This document shows, piece by piece, positions 15,327 to 23,315 of a DNA stretch of 39,074 bases; position 1 is the stretch's first letter; every line of letters begins with the position of its first letter. Under the pieces are notes generated by a model. That model was not told the origin of the DNA. It searched no databases and saw only the letters and a list, made by a program, of their open reading frames with translations. The translations under genes were made by a program, and so were the position numbers. The stretch is from Geobacteraceae bacterium (lineage in GTDB: Bacteria > Desulfobacterota > Desulfuromonadia > Desulfuromonadales > BM103): positions 1 to 39,074 of the forward strand of contig JAHEDT010000029.1 of NCBI GenBank assembly GCA_024641085.1, given 5' to 3'.

Positions 15327-16278
15327 TGATTGCAAGCCTCCGTTCCACCCAGGAGATCACCTGGGACAGCACCGACGTCAACAAAAGATAGAGGAATGCG
15401 ACGACAAACCAGATCTCGAAAGTGGCGAAAGTCGAGGTGATGACCTCACGGCCACTTTTGGTCAGGTCGGTGATGGCGATGACTGAAACCAGCGACGAAT
15501 CCTTGATCAGGCTGATGAACTGACCGGCCAGCGGCGGCAGGGTGCGCTTGAAGGCCTGCGGCAAAATGATGTGGGTCATCGCCTGGGGGACACTCATGCC
15601 GAGAGAGCGGGCGGCTTCCATCTGTCCTTTGGGTATCGACTGGATTCCCGCACGGATGATTTCCGCGACGTAGGCGCCGGCAAAGATCGCCAGGGCGCTG
15701 ATGCCGGCAAGAATCCGGCTGATATCGAGGACTGTGCCGAGGAAGAAGTAAAAGATGAAAAGCTGCACCAGCAGCGGTGTGCCGCGGATCAACTCGATGT
15801 AGGCGACCGAGAGGTTGCGCAGGGTCGGATTATTGGAAACCCGGCAAAGGCCTGTGATCAGGCCGATGATCAGACCGATTACGCTCGAGACCGCTGAAAT
15901 CCAGAGCGTATTCCATAATCCCACCGATAGCGGACCCAGGCGCCATGAGGATACCGAGCCAAGGTAGTCACCCTGGAACAGTTCCTCGTTTTCACTGACC
16001 TTCAGGGAGTCATTGTCGACTTCAAAAGTCTTTTCCTCGCCATTTTCACCGGTCAGCTTGACGGCGGTGGACCCCCCGGACCTCTGCAGAGAGGCAACCC
16101 GGGCGTCGAATGGCGCCGGAACCAGGGTCTCGTCAACGTAGGCGAAGTATTGCGGTACGCGGTTCCAGCGCCACGTATAGTCAATTTTCTTGGTGGCGAC
16201 CCAGAGACCAGCGCCCAATAACAAGAGAATGAAGACTGTAAGGAGGTGCCAGAGCCAAATTTGCTTGCGTGATTTCAA
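15319..16278 (-). CDS. Polar amino acid ABC transporter permease with periplasmic insertion
   Basis: The product is 319 residues, about 90 longer than a typical HisM/GlnP permease (around 220). One helix at about 11-29 is followed by an approximately 85-residue soluble stretch (from [16 protein letters not shown] to [10 protein letters not shown]), then the normal permease domain. That domain has [13 protein letters not shown] and an EAA loop ([23 protein letters not shown]) for contact with the ATPase. The start is a TTG with AGGGA about 8 bases upstream; no closer ATG exists. The extra domain probably lies outside the membrane, near the binding protein. A strong hairpin lies between this gene and the binding-protein gene. 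Confidence 0.87.
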   Translation of the reverse strand: MKSRKQIWLWHLLTVFILLLLGAGLWVATKKIDYTWRWNRVPQYFAYVDETLVPAPFDARVASLQRSGGSTAVKLTGENGEEKTFEVDNDSLKVSENEELFQGDYLGSVSSWRLGPLSVGLWNTLWISAVSSVIGLIIGLITGLCRVSNNPTLRNLSVAYIELIRGTPLLVQLFIFYFFLGTVLDISRILAGISALAIFAGAYVAEIIRAGIQSIPKGQMEAARSLGMSVPQAMTHIILPQAFKRTLPPLAGQFISLIKDSSLVSVIAITDLTKSGREVITSTFATFEIWFVVAFLYLLLTSVLSQVISWVERRLAISD

Positions 16279-16309
16279 GGTGTCTATCCCTGCGCTTGGC
16301 TGACGGTAG

Positions 16310-16346
16310 ATGGTGGAGCTGCCCGGCTATGGGGCAGCTCCACCAT
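16310..16346 (-). promoter_or_regulatory. Intra-operon hairpin after the binding-protein gene
   Basis: Bases 16310-16324 pair perfectly with 16332-16346 (15 bp, 7-base loop). The hairpin sits 12 bases after the binding-protein stop and before the permease start. There is no U-run, so it is more likely an mRNA-stabilising or partial-attenuation element that raises binding-protein output over permease and ATPase, as known for other binding-protein operons. Confidence 0.65.
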
Positions 16347-16358
16347 CATCAGGTTAGG

Positions 16359-17159
16359 TTACTGGAGCTCTTTCAACCACTCGTCGCTCTTGAACCACTT
16401 GGCGTAAATCTTGTCGTAGGTGCCGTCGTTCCTGATCTGGTTCATGAAGTTGTTGAGCCAGTTGAGAAAATCGGGGTTCCCCTTGTTGACAGCCATGGCG
16501 AGCGGCTCGTAGGTAAAGGGGTGGTCAAGCAGTTCGACCTTGCCCTGGCCCTTTTGGGCGTAAGCGATGGCGTTGAAGGGCAGGTCGTAGACGAAAGCAT
16601 CGACTTTGCCATTAAGCAGGTCCATGACGCCTTCCTGCTCCGTTTCGAAGGAGATGTAGGTGGCGTTCGGGATCATCCGCTTGACCGCCTGCTCACCGGT
16701 GGTGCCCAGCTTGGAAGCCACCTTGTACTTCTTGTCATTGAGTTCCTTGTAGGACTTGACCTTGCCGGACAGTTTCTTGTCAATCAGGATGCTTTGACCA
16801 ATAACAATGTAGGGGCTGGCAAAGCTGATCTTCATGTTGCGTTCCTGCGTCAGGGTCATGCCGCTCATGATGACGTCGAACTTATTGGTGATCAGGGCCG
16901 GAATGATGCCGTCCCAGGCGGTGCTGACCAGCTCCAGTTCAACGCCCATGGCTTTGGCCATGCGCTTGGCCATGTCGACGTCGAAGCCGATGATTTCACC
17001 TTTTTTGTTGGTCATTTCAAAAGGCATGTAGCCCGGTTCCATGCCAACCCGCAGTTTGCCGCGCTGCAGGATGTCGTCGAGGGTGTCCGCGGAAGCGATG
17101 CCGGGCAGGACTACACAGAGTGCCAGCAGGCAGGCGAGCAGAAGTTTGACTTGTTTCAT
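16359..17159 (-). CDS. Periplasmic amino acid-binding protein (SBP family 3)
   Basis: The product is 266 residues. A signal peptide ends at about residue 24 (LPGIASA), so it is periplasmic. GKLRVGMEPGYMPFEM and IGFDVDMAKRMAKAMG are the family-3 solute-binding signature. DVIMSGMTLTQERNMKISFASPY and the later DAFVYD complete the two-lobed fold. It would deliver a polar amino acid to the permease and ATPase encoded downstream. AAGGAGGAACAACA before the ATG is a strong ribosome-binding site. The ligand cannot be decided from sequence alone. Confidence 0.92.
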   Translation of the reverse strand: MKQVKLLLACLLALCVVLPGIASADTLDDILQRGKLRVGMEPGYMPFEMTNKKGEIIGFDVDMAKRMAKAMGVELELVSTAWDGIIPALITNKFDVIMSGMTLTQERNMKISFASPYIVIGQSILIDKKLSGKVKSYKELNDKKYKVASKLGTTGEQAVKRMIPNATYISFETEQEGVMDLLNGKVDAFVYDLPFNAIAYAQKGQGKVELLDHPFTYEPLAMAVNKGNPDFLNWLNNFMNQIRNDGTYDKIYAKWFKSDEWLKELQ

Positions 17160-17220
17160 TGTTGTTCCTCCTTGTTTGAAATCGAACGTTGGTTAAGCCG
17201 AAATCTCGGCGGGTTATCGG

Positions 17221-17376
17221 TTAATAGGACTTCCCTTCATCGAGAAGCTCGGAAATTGACATTTGGATTTTGCAGCGGGGGCAGCGGGGCAGGTCTTCAG
17301 CTGGCAGGTAAATGATCTCAGTATAACGGCATTTTGGGCAGATGACTTCGATCGGTTCGTGCTTGCCACGTTTCAT
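17221..17376 (-). CDS. Small zinc-ribbon protein
   Basis: The product is 51 residues from the ATG at 17376. Two CxxC pairs, CPKC (about 13-16) and CPRC (about 32-35), are separated by 15 residues, the spacing of a treble-clef zinc ribbon. The basic start and acidic end are typical of small regulatory or rubredoxin-like ribbons. A longer minus-strand frame through this gene extends to 18504, but only this end looks like protein; the rest is antisense to the exporter gene. It ends 61 bp before the binding-protein start on the same strand, so it might be co-transcribed with that operon. Function unknown. Confidence 0.7.
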   Translation of the reverse strand: MKRGKHEPIEVICPKCRYTEIIYLPAEDLPRCPRCKIQMSISELLDEGKSY

Positions 17377-17411
17377 CTTGAACTCTCTCGCTGCATTGAC
17401 TGAAAAAACAA

Positions 17412-17460
17412 TTGAATTCGCAGACCTCTGCTTATACCATAGCGCCTTCGTCCGAAACAA
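17412..17460. promoter_or_regulatory. Possible overlapping divergent promoters
   Basis: On + , TTGAAT (17412-17417) and TATACC (17433-17438) are 15 bases apart and point to the EamA gene. On -, TTGTTT (17455-17460) and TATAAG (17431-17436) are 18 bases apart and point to the zinc-ribbon gene. The two -10 boxes overlap, so the promoters would compete. Spacings are only approximate to consensus. Confidence 0.3.
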
Positions 17461-17487
17461 GACTCTATCTCTTTTTCGCAGGATTTC

Positions 17488-18393
17488 ATGGATAACAAGA
17501 GCAAACGGCAATTGTTTGCCGAATTCATGCTGGCCAGCGTCACGCTCTTCTGGGGGGCGACCTTCCCGATTGTCAAGGATGCCATCAACGAGATGCCGGT
17601 CATGGCATTCCTCTGGGTGCGTTTTGCCATAGCCGCCGCCCTGCTTGCACTGATCGCCGGCCGCACCGGTTTTGCCTCTCTGGACCGGCGGGGTTGGCGA
17701 CTTGGGGTCCTGCTTGGCACGCTGCTCTTCTGCTCTTATCTCTTTCAGACGTTCGGCCTGGAACGCACCTCCTCTGCGAACGCCGGCTTCCTGACCGGCC
17801 TGGGTGTGATCTGGGTGCCGTTGATGGCCGGTCCGATACTGAAGAAACCAGCCGCATTCGGTTCGAAAATCGGCGTTGGCCTTGCACTGACCGGACTCTT
17901 CCTGCTGACCTGGCATACCCCGTGGACGCTCAACCTCGGCGACCTTCTGGTCGTGATCTGCTCGCTGTTCGTCGCGTTGCATATCATCGGGCTTGATGCC
18001 TTCACCAGGGGATATGACGGCCGGGCTTTGACTTTCGTACAGATCGCCACCATGGCGGTGCTCGGCTGCATCGGCAGCCTGGCCTTTGAGCCGGTCTCCT
18101 GGCCGCAGAGTTGGACCGGTTCGCTGATCTTCGCTTTCGTCGTCACCTCGGTCTTTGCCACCGCCTATGCCTTCTGGGCCATGACCACCTTTCAGAACCG
18201 CACCACGCCGACCCGCGCTGCCCTCATCTATACCCTCGAGCCGGTTTTCGCGGCAATTTTCTCGGTATGGCTGGCCGGCGACCGTTTGACCTCTCTCGGC
18301 TGGTTTGGCGGAGCCATGATCGTTGCCGGCATGATCTTTGCCGAAGTCTGGCCCCTGATGGGGAAAAGGGCTGCGGACGCCAGAACCTCCTGA
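17488..18393 (+). CDS. DMT-superfamily transporter with two EamA domains
   Basis: The product is 301 residues with about ten hydrophobic helices in two homologous EamA halves (roughly 8-140 and 150-290). LFWGATFPIVKDAI in the first helix and RAALIYTLEPVFAAIFSVWLAGD in the second half are typical EamA motifs. Family members export amino acids, metabolites or drugs from the cytoplasm; the substrate here is not predictable. The ATG is preceded by AGGA. A downstream gap of about 190 bp without a gene separates it from the rhodanese gene. Confidence 0.88.
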   Translation: MDNKSKRQLFAEFMLASVTLFWGATFPIVKDAINEMPVMAFLWVRFAIAAALLALIAGRTGFASLDRRGWRLGVLLGTLLFCSYLFQTFGLERTSSANAGFLTGLGVIWVPLMAGPILKKPAAFGSKIGVGLALTGLFLLTWHTPWTLNLGDLLVVICSLFVALHIIGLDAFTRGYDGRALTFVQIATMAVLGCIGSLAFEPVSWPQSWTGSLIFAFVVTSVFATAYAFWAMTTFQNRTTPTRAALIYTLEPVFAAIFSVWLAGDRLTSLGWFGGAMIVAGMIFAEVWPLMGKRAADARTS

Positions 18394-18586
18394 AAATAAC
18401 CACGCTGGACAGGTTATGTCATGGTGCGGTTGACCCTGATCATGTTCATGAATCTTCGGGCCGCAATAAATCGTAAAGAACATAGTAAAGTGCTGATACG
18501 GCAAGTCCTCCTGTCATGGAGAGACTTTTCTGATATGATGATGACCATTGCAGACACCAAATTCGATGTCCAGTTGGAGGAACATT

Positions 18587-18973
18587 ATGACCAAGCCGAT
18601 TGGTTACCAAGAGCTGGTTGACGATGCCGAAACGCGCATCGAAACGATTTCCGCCGTAGCAGCCATCAGTGAGGCCGCCTCTCCAGACGTGGTTTTTGTC
18701 GACCTGCGTGACGTCCGGGAATTGAAGCGCGAGGGTAAAATCCCTGGTGCTTTCCATTGCCCGCGCGGACTTCTTGAGTTCTGGATCGACCCGGAGTGCA
18801 CTTACCACAAGCCGGTCTTTGCCGAGAAGAAGCGTTTCATCTTCTATTGCAACCTGGGCTGGCGTTCCGCCCTGGCGGCCGATATCGCGCAGAAGATGGG
18901 GCTGACAAACGTCTGTCATATCGAGGGCGGTTTCGACGCCTGGAAAATGGCGGGTGGTTCAGTAGAAAATTAG
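18587..18973 (+). CDS. Single-domain rhodanese-like sulfurtransferase
   Basis: The product is 128 residues from the ATG at 18587, chosen because GGAGG lies six bases upstream; the frame is open further back without a good start. The rhodanese fold is marked by VVFVDLRDVREL and GKIPGAFHCPRGLLEF. The active-site loop CNLGWRSA contains the persulfide-forming Cys, and the domain ends with IEGGFDAWKMAG. It has no signal peptide, so it is cytoplasmic. Such proteins carry sulfane sulfur in sulfur metabolism or detoxification. The partner is not evident from neighbours. Confidence 0.9.
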   Translation: MTKPIGYQELVDDAETRIETISAVAAISEAASPDVVFVDLRDVRELKREGKIPGAFHCPRGLLEFWIDPECTYHKPVFAEKKRFIFYCNLGWRSALAADIAQKMGLTNVCHIEGGFDAWKMAGGSVEN

Positions 18974-19046
18974 TAGCGTGAGGCGCGAAGCGAGACAATA
19001 CCTTTAAGCTTGTGCTCGCGTCTCTCTGCTCAGTTCGCGGTTCCAG

Positions 19047-21575
19047 CTACTCACCTCTCAAATAACTCGCCGGCTTCTGCCCCAGGGCCTTCCAGGTGCC
19101 GAGCAGGCCCAGCAGCAGGGTCAGGGCGATCCCTATGAGGACGGTCGTCATGACCGTTGCCGGATGCAGGCTGAATGACATCTTCATCAGTCCGTGCAGG
19201 ATGCCCATAGCGGCCAGGCTGCCGATCACCGCACTGATCATGCCGGCAATCAGGCCGAGCAGCAGGAATTCGGCGGCAAATGCGCCGAGGATGTCGAAAC
19301 GGGTTGCTCCGCAGACTTTGAAAATCACCGCATCATGAATGCGCCGGTGCTGGTCCGCGGAAACCGCGCCGGCCAGCACCAGGAAGCCGGTCAGCAGGGC
19401 AATGGCGGCCATGCTGCGGAAGGCCGTGCCGATGCGTTCGAGGGTGAGTGAGACATTCTTGAGGATTTCCCGGGTGCTGATGGCGGAAACGTTGGGGAAC
19501 TCCCTGGTGATGGCGGTAAAGGCGGCCTCTTCCTGGTCGGGAGCTGCCTGGATCGTTGCAATGTAGGTCTGGGGCGCATTCTCGAGGACCCCTGGCGAGA
19601 AGAGGATGGCGAAGTTCAGGTCCAGGGTTGACCAGTCCACCTCTCTCAGACTGCTGATTCTGGACGTGACCTCACGGCCAAGCACGTTAACCGTCAAGGT
19701 GTCACCCACCACAACGCCGAAGCCCTCGGCAATATCCGCAGTCAATGAAACCAGCGGCTCCCCATGATAATCAGCGGGCCACCACGTGCCGGCCACCAAT
19801 TTGGTGTCAGTCGGCATCTTTGCGGCGTAGCTCAGGAAGCGGTCGCCGCGCACCGCCCATTGCACCGACTGGGCGATGTGCGCTTTGCTGACCGGTGTCC
19901 CGGCAATGGCCATGATGCGGCCGCGCAGGGTGGGGTAACGCTCGGTTTTGCCGATGCCGGGCAAGCTCGCGACAAGTTCGTCAAAATGCTCGACTTGATC
20001 GGTTTGCAGATCGAGAAAGAAGAAGGACGGCGCTTCACCGGGGATGGTTTCTGTGACCATGTCGGCGAGGTTGGCCTGAACGAGCATGATGATGACCAGG
20101 GCGGTCAGACCGAGCCCGAGGGAGAAGAGCGCGCTTGCCGATGGTGAACCGCGCCGGTGAATGTTGGCAAAACCCAGGCGCAGCGAGGGGTTCCCCGGCC
20201 TCGGCAGATGGCGGACCAGCCTGACCATTGCGGCGGCGGCGAGTCGGAAGATGCCGAAACAAAAGGCCGCCCCGCAAATGAACCAGAAGGCAAGCCTCTG
20301 ATCAGAACTCGTGACGACTGCAAGTGCCGCCAGACTCAGCGCGGCGATGGCGATGGTCAGCCGGATACCGAAACCCGGATCAGTGGTGACGCTGTCGCTG
20401 TAGCCACGGAACAGCACCCCTGGAGAAACCCTTCTGGCGATTCCGAGAGCTTTGAGAGAAAAGATCAGGGAGATCAGCAGCCCAAAGAGGGCCGCTGTGC
20501 ACAACACCTGCCAATGAACGGTGGGCGCCAAAGGCACCGGCAATTGGCCGGCGAATAACCAGCCGAGCAGATAGGGCAGGGCCGCCCCGCAGGCCATTCC
20601 GGCGAAGGCACCGATCCCTCCCAAGAAAAGGATTTGCACCAGGTAGGTGGTGAAAACCAGTCGGCCCGGGGCTCCCAGGCATTTCATGGTTGCGATATGG
20701 GTGATCTTGCCAGCCAGGTAGCCACGCACAGCTCCTGAGACACCGAGGCCCCCGACCAGTAAAGCGCACAGTCCGATCAGGGTCAGGTTCAGGTTCATGC
20801 GGTCGAGGAAAAAACGCACCCTGGGGGCGGCTTCCCGCCAGGTTCGCAGCCGCCAACCGATATCGGGGAAGCGGGTTTCTAGCTCTGCTTTGAGCCGTTC
20901 CGCGGTCTCCCGGTCGGGCAGGCGCAGCCGGTAGGCGTGATAGACCAGGCTGCCCGGCTGGACCAGGCCGGTGGCGGATAATCCGGCAAGACTGGTCATG
21001 AAGCGTGGGCCGAGGCTGAACGCCTGAACCGTCCGGTCCGGTTCCGAGTTAATGATGCCGCGTACCTGAAACTCCGCGGCTCCGACCTTGACCAGGTCGC
21101 CGATTTTGAGCGCGAGCCGGGACAGCAGCGGCTGTTCGACCAAGGCGCCATACGGACCATCCTCCTGCAGCGCCACACTGAGCGATAGACGGGGGTCCGT
21201 GGTGAGCTGCCCGTAGAGCGGGTATGCATCATCCACGGCTTTCAACTCGCTGAGGACGCGCTTCGAGCCGCTGCGGTCAGCAACCATGGTCCGCATGGTC
21301 ACGACGTGTGACAGATCACCCTGCTTGCCGAGGTAAGTGAGCGCCTCGTCAGGCAGCTGACGGTGGGCGATACGGACTTCGAAGTCCCCCCCCAGCAGGG
21401 CGCTGGCGTCCGCCAGCAAGCCGGATTTAGCGGATTCGGTGAATGAGCCGATGGCACTGATTGCAAAGACACCGAGGAACAGACAGGTGAGAAAAACGCC
21501 GAAGCCGCGCAGACCGCTGCGCATCTCGCGTCTTGCCAGGCGCAAGGCCTGAAGCAGGATGCGGTGCTCGCTCAT
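19047..21575 (-). CDS. ybbP: FtsX-like ABC permease, YbbP type
   Basis: The product is 842 residues with the YbbP layout. It has one N-terminal helix, a large periplasmic domain, a three-helix FtsX core (about 250-390), central helices, a second periplasmic domain, and a second FtsX core at the end (TGFLVLAGAVSADQHRRIHDAVIFKVCGA region). It overlaps the ATPase gene by 4 bases (ATGA) and forms an ABC complex with it. In other bacteria YbbAP-type systems are linked to release or handling of hydrophobic molecules and sit next to tesA, exactly as here. Confidence 0.88.
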   Translation of the reverse strand: MSEHRILLQALRLARREMRSGLRGFGVFLTCLFLGVFAISAIGSFTESAKSGLLADASALLGGDFEVRIAHRQLPDEALTYLGKQGDLSHVVTMRTMVADRSGSKRVLSELKAVDDAYPLYGQLTTDPRLSLSVALQEDGPYGALVEQPLLSRLALKIGDLVKVGAAEFQVRGIINSEPDRTVQAFSLGPRFMTSLAGLSATGLVQPGSLVYHAYRLRLPDRETAERLKAELETRFPDIGWRLRTWREAAPRVRFFLDRMNLNLTLIGLCALLVGGLGVSGAVRGYLAGKITHIATMKCLGAPGRLVFTTYLVQILFLGGIGAFAGMACGAALPYLLGWLFAGQLPVPLAPTVHWQVLCTAALFGLLISLIFSLKALGIARRVSPGVLFRGYSDSVTTDPGFGIRLTIAIAALSLAALAVVTSSDQRLAFWFICGAAFCFGIFRLAAAAMVRLVRHLPRPGNPSLRLGFANIHRRGSPSASALFSLGLGLTALVIIMLVQANLADMVTETIPGEAPSFFFLDLQTDQVEHFDELVASLPGIGKTERYPTLRGRIMAIAGTPVSKAHIAQSVQWAVRGDRFLSYAAKMPTDTKLVAGTWWPADYHGEPLVSLTADIAEGFGVVVGDTLTVNVLGREVTSRISSLREVDWSTLDLNFAILFSPGVLENAPQTYIATIQAAPDQEEAAFTAITREFPNVSAISTREILKNVSLTLERIGTAFRSMAAIALLTGFLVLAGAVSADQHRRIHDAVIFKVCGATRFDILGAFAAEFLLLGLIAGMISAVIGSLAAMGILHGLMKMSFSLHPATVMTTVLIGIALTLLLGLLGTWKALGQKPASYLRGE

Positions 21576-22249
21576 GTTACGACTCCGTCCATTTCATGGA
21601 GCTTGCCGTCAATCATCTGAACGGAGCGGTCGCAACGTTCTGCGAGGGCCTCGTCGTGAGTCACCAGGACCAGAGTGGTCCCGTGTTCTTTCTGCAGGTC
21701 GAAGAGCAGGTCCATGACGATCAGGCCGGTCTCGCGATCGAGGTTGCCGGTCGGTTCGTCGGCCAGCAGAAGAGACGGTTTGACAACAAAAGCCCTGGCC
21801 AGGGCGACGCGCTGCTGCTCGCCGCCGGACAGCTCTCCGGGAAAATGATTGAGCCGGTCGCCGAGCCCGGTTTTTTGCAGAGCGGCCCGGGCTTGTCCGG
21901 CAGGGTCGTCGGCCTCGGCGAACTCGAGCGGCAGTGCGACATTCTCCAGCGCGGTCATGGTCGGCACCAGATGAAATGACTGGAAAACGATGCCAATGTG
22001 GGCGCGACGGAACCTGGCCAGGCCGTCTTCATTGATGCCGGTCAGGTCGACCCCGGCAACCCGCACCAGGCCGGAGGTTGGGTTCTCCAACCCTGAAAGG
22101 GCCATCAGCAAGGTGGTCTTGCCGGCCCCTGAAGGTCCGAGGATGCTGATCGTCTCTCCCGCTCTGACGTTAAGGTCCACGCCGCGCAGGATATTGACCG
22201 GACCAGCTCCGCCGACTAGACTGAGATGAAGATTCTTGATTTCAACCAT
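21572..22249 (-). CDS. ybbA: ABC transporter ATPase, YbbA/LolD type
   Basis: The product is 225 residues from the ATG at 22249 (MVEIKNLHL), the normal LolD-family start. Upstream in-frame starts would overlap the divergent esterase gene. It carries Walker A GPSGAGKTT, signature LSGGEQQRVALARA, Walker B LLLADEPTGNLD and the H-loop VTHDEALAERC. The DEPTGNLD form is typical of the MacB/LolD/YbbA group that drives FtsX-like permeases without moving solutes through them. It is translationally coupled to the downstream permease gene. GGTGAG just upstream serves as ribosome-binding site. Confidence 0.9.
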   Translation of the reverse strand: MVEIKNLHLSLVGGAGPVNILRGVDLNVRAGETISILGPSGAGKTTLLMALSGLENPTSGLVRVAGVDLTGINEDGLARFRRAHIGIVFQSFHLVPTMTALENVALPLEFAEADDPAGQARAALQKTGLGDRLNHFPGELSGGEQQRVALARAFVVKPSLLLADEPTGNLDRETGLIVMDLLFDLQKEHGTTLVLVTHDEALAERCDRSVQMIDGKLHEMDGVVT

Positions 22250-22259
22250 AGGCTCACCC

Positions 22260-22904
22260 ATGCACTTATTGAAACTGTCACTGCTCCTGCTGCTTGTTAT
22301 GAGCTGCAGCACACAATCGTTACTGGCCAATGATACCTCACAATTGCAGAAACGTCTCCTGGTACTGGGTGACAGCCTGGCTGCAGGCTATGGCCTGGCG
22401 GTGGAAGAAGCCTTCCCGGCGCAGCTCGAAAAGGCTCTGAGACAGGCCGGGCATAACGTTGCAGTCATCAATGCCGGAGTCTCCGGTGACACCACGGCCG
22501 GTGGCCTGTCCAGGCTCGAATGGGCTCTGGCGGACAAGCCTCACCTGGTGCTCGTGGAGCTTGGTGGCAACGATGCCCTGCGCGGCTTGCCGCCGGAAGA
22601 GACCCGTGCCAACCTGAACGCCATCCTTGAGCGGATTGGCAAGGCCGGCGTCAAGGCGCTCCTCGCCGGCATGCAGGCTCCACGCAACCTCGGGGCGCAC
22701 TACACGGAGGACTTCAACCGGATTTATCCGCAACTGGCGCGACAGCACCGGATCATGCTCTATCCCTTCTTCCTCGACGGCGTTGCCCTTGATCCTGCGC
22801 TCAACCAGGACGACGGCATTCATCCGAACGCCCGCGGGGTTGCCGTGATCGTTGCCCGTATCCTGCCGGCCGTTGAGGCCGCACTCAAAACGATTCAGAA
22901 ATAG
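22260..22904 (+). CDS. tesA: TesA-like arylesterase / lysophospholipase (SGNH hydrolase)
   Basis: The product is 214 residues from the ATG at 22260. A signal peptide with a Leu-rich core ends near residue 24 (…SLLAND); a Cys at about 16 (VMSCS) could alternatively be a lipidation site. All SGNH blocks are present: GDSLAAGYGL (nucleophile Ser), GVSGDTTAGG, GGNDALRG and DGIHPNARG (Asp-His pair). TesA-type enzymes cleave acyl esters and thioesters in the periplasm. It is divergent from ybbAP, the same arrangement as in E. coli. Start codons are only about 10 bp apart, so its promoter must lie inside ybbA. Confidence 0.88.
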   Translation: MHLLKLSLLLLLVMSCSTQSLLANDTSQLQKRLLVLGDSLAAGYGLAVEEAFPAQLEKALRQAGHNVAVINAGVSGDTTAGGLSRLEWALADKPHLVLVELGGNDALRGLPPEETRANLNAILERIGKAGVKALLAGMQAPRNLGAHYTEDFNRIYPQLARQHRIMLYPFFLDGVALDPALNQDDGIHPNARGVAVIVARILPAVEAALKTIQK

Positions 22905-22974
22905 CTGCCAACCTAAGCGACGTCGCTGCTATCTGCCTGCCTGAACCTTCCTCTCAATCCTGACCAAAGTTTTC

Positions 22975-23002
22975 TTGGAACAGATATTGCTAATTGTATA
23001 TA
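22975..23002 (+). promoter_or_regulatory. Possible sigma-70 promoter for the small Cys-rich protein gene
   Basis: TTGGAA (22975-22980) and TATATA (22997-23002) are 16 bases apart, in a locally AT-rich stretch 36 bases before the start codon at 23039. A perfect 12-bp palindrome, AGCGACGTCGCT, lies further upstream (about 22916-22927), just after tesA. Confidence 0.4.
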
Positions 23003-23038
23003 TGATTAAATAAATATTTCAAGGGCAGGGTCTTCCTC

Positions 23039-23284
23039 ATGAAAGAATGTCAGTATTTTCAGGAGTGCGAGTTTGTACTGCACTACGTCGCCCAGGTGAA
23101 ACCGCACTGGGATGATTTTGTAACCCTTTATTGTCACGGAGATTTTCAGGATGTATGCAAGCGACGTGAGGCGTTCGTGCGGTTCAAGACCCGGCCGGAT
23201 CCTGATCTGATGCCGACCGGCCAGAGGGTACCGGGAATCCTGGCGGCCCTGCCGGAGGAACGGCAGGACCAGGGGACGACGTGA
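23039..23284 (+). CDS. Small Cys-rich hypothetical protein
   Basis: The product is 81 residues. Four Cys lie in the first half: MKECQYFQEC gives a C-x5-C pair, and YCHGDFQDVCKR gives C-x7-C. This could bind a metal ion or cluster. The second half is Pro-rich and probably disordered. I do not recognise a named family, but the pattern resembles short proteins I have seen as conserved hypotheticals in related genomes. It is flanked by tesA and, convergently, by the glucan phosphorylase. The gene has its own plausible promoter and a purine-rich stretch before the ATG, supporting that it is real. Confidence 0.6.
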   Translation: MKECQYFQECEFVLHYVAQVKPHWDDFVTLYCHGDFQDVCKRREAFVRFKTRPDPDLMPTGQRVPGILAALPEERQDQGTT

Positions 23285-23315
23285 TATGGCTGGACAGCCT
23301 AGGTGAAACGGCCGC

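Noticed and set aside
16269-17315. Plus-strand frame of 348 residues opposite the binding-protein gene
   Set aside because: It is the antisense shadow of a clear SBP family 3 gene and has no recognisable motif.
17377-18504. Upstream extension of the minus-strand frame ending at 17221
   Set aside because: Only the last 51 residues look like protein. The rest is antisense to the EamA transporter gene and is low-complexity (Gly/Glu/Arg-rich).
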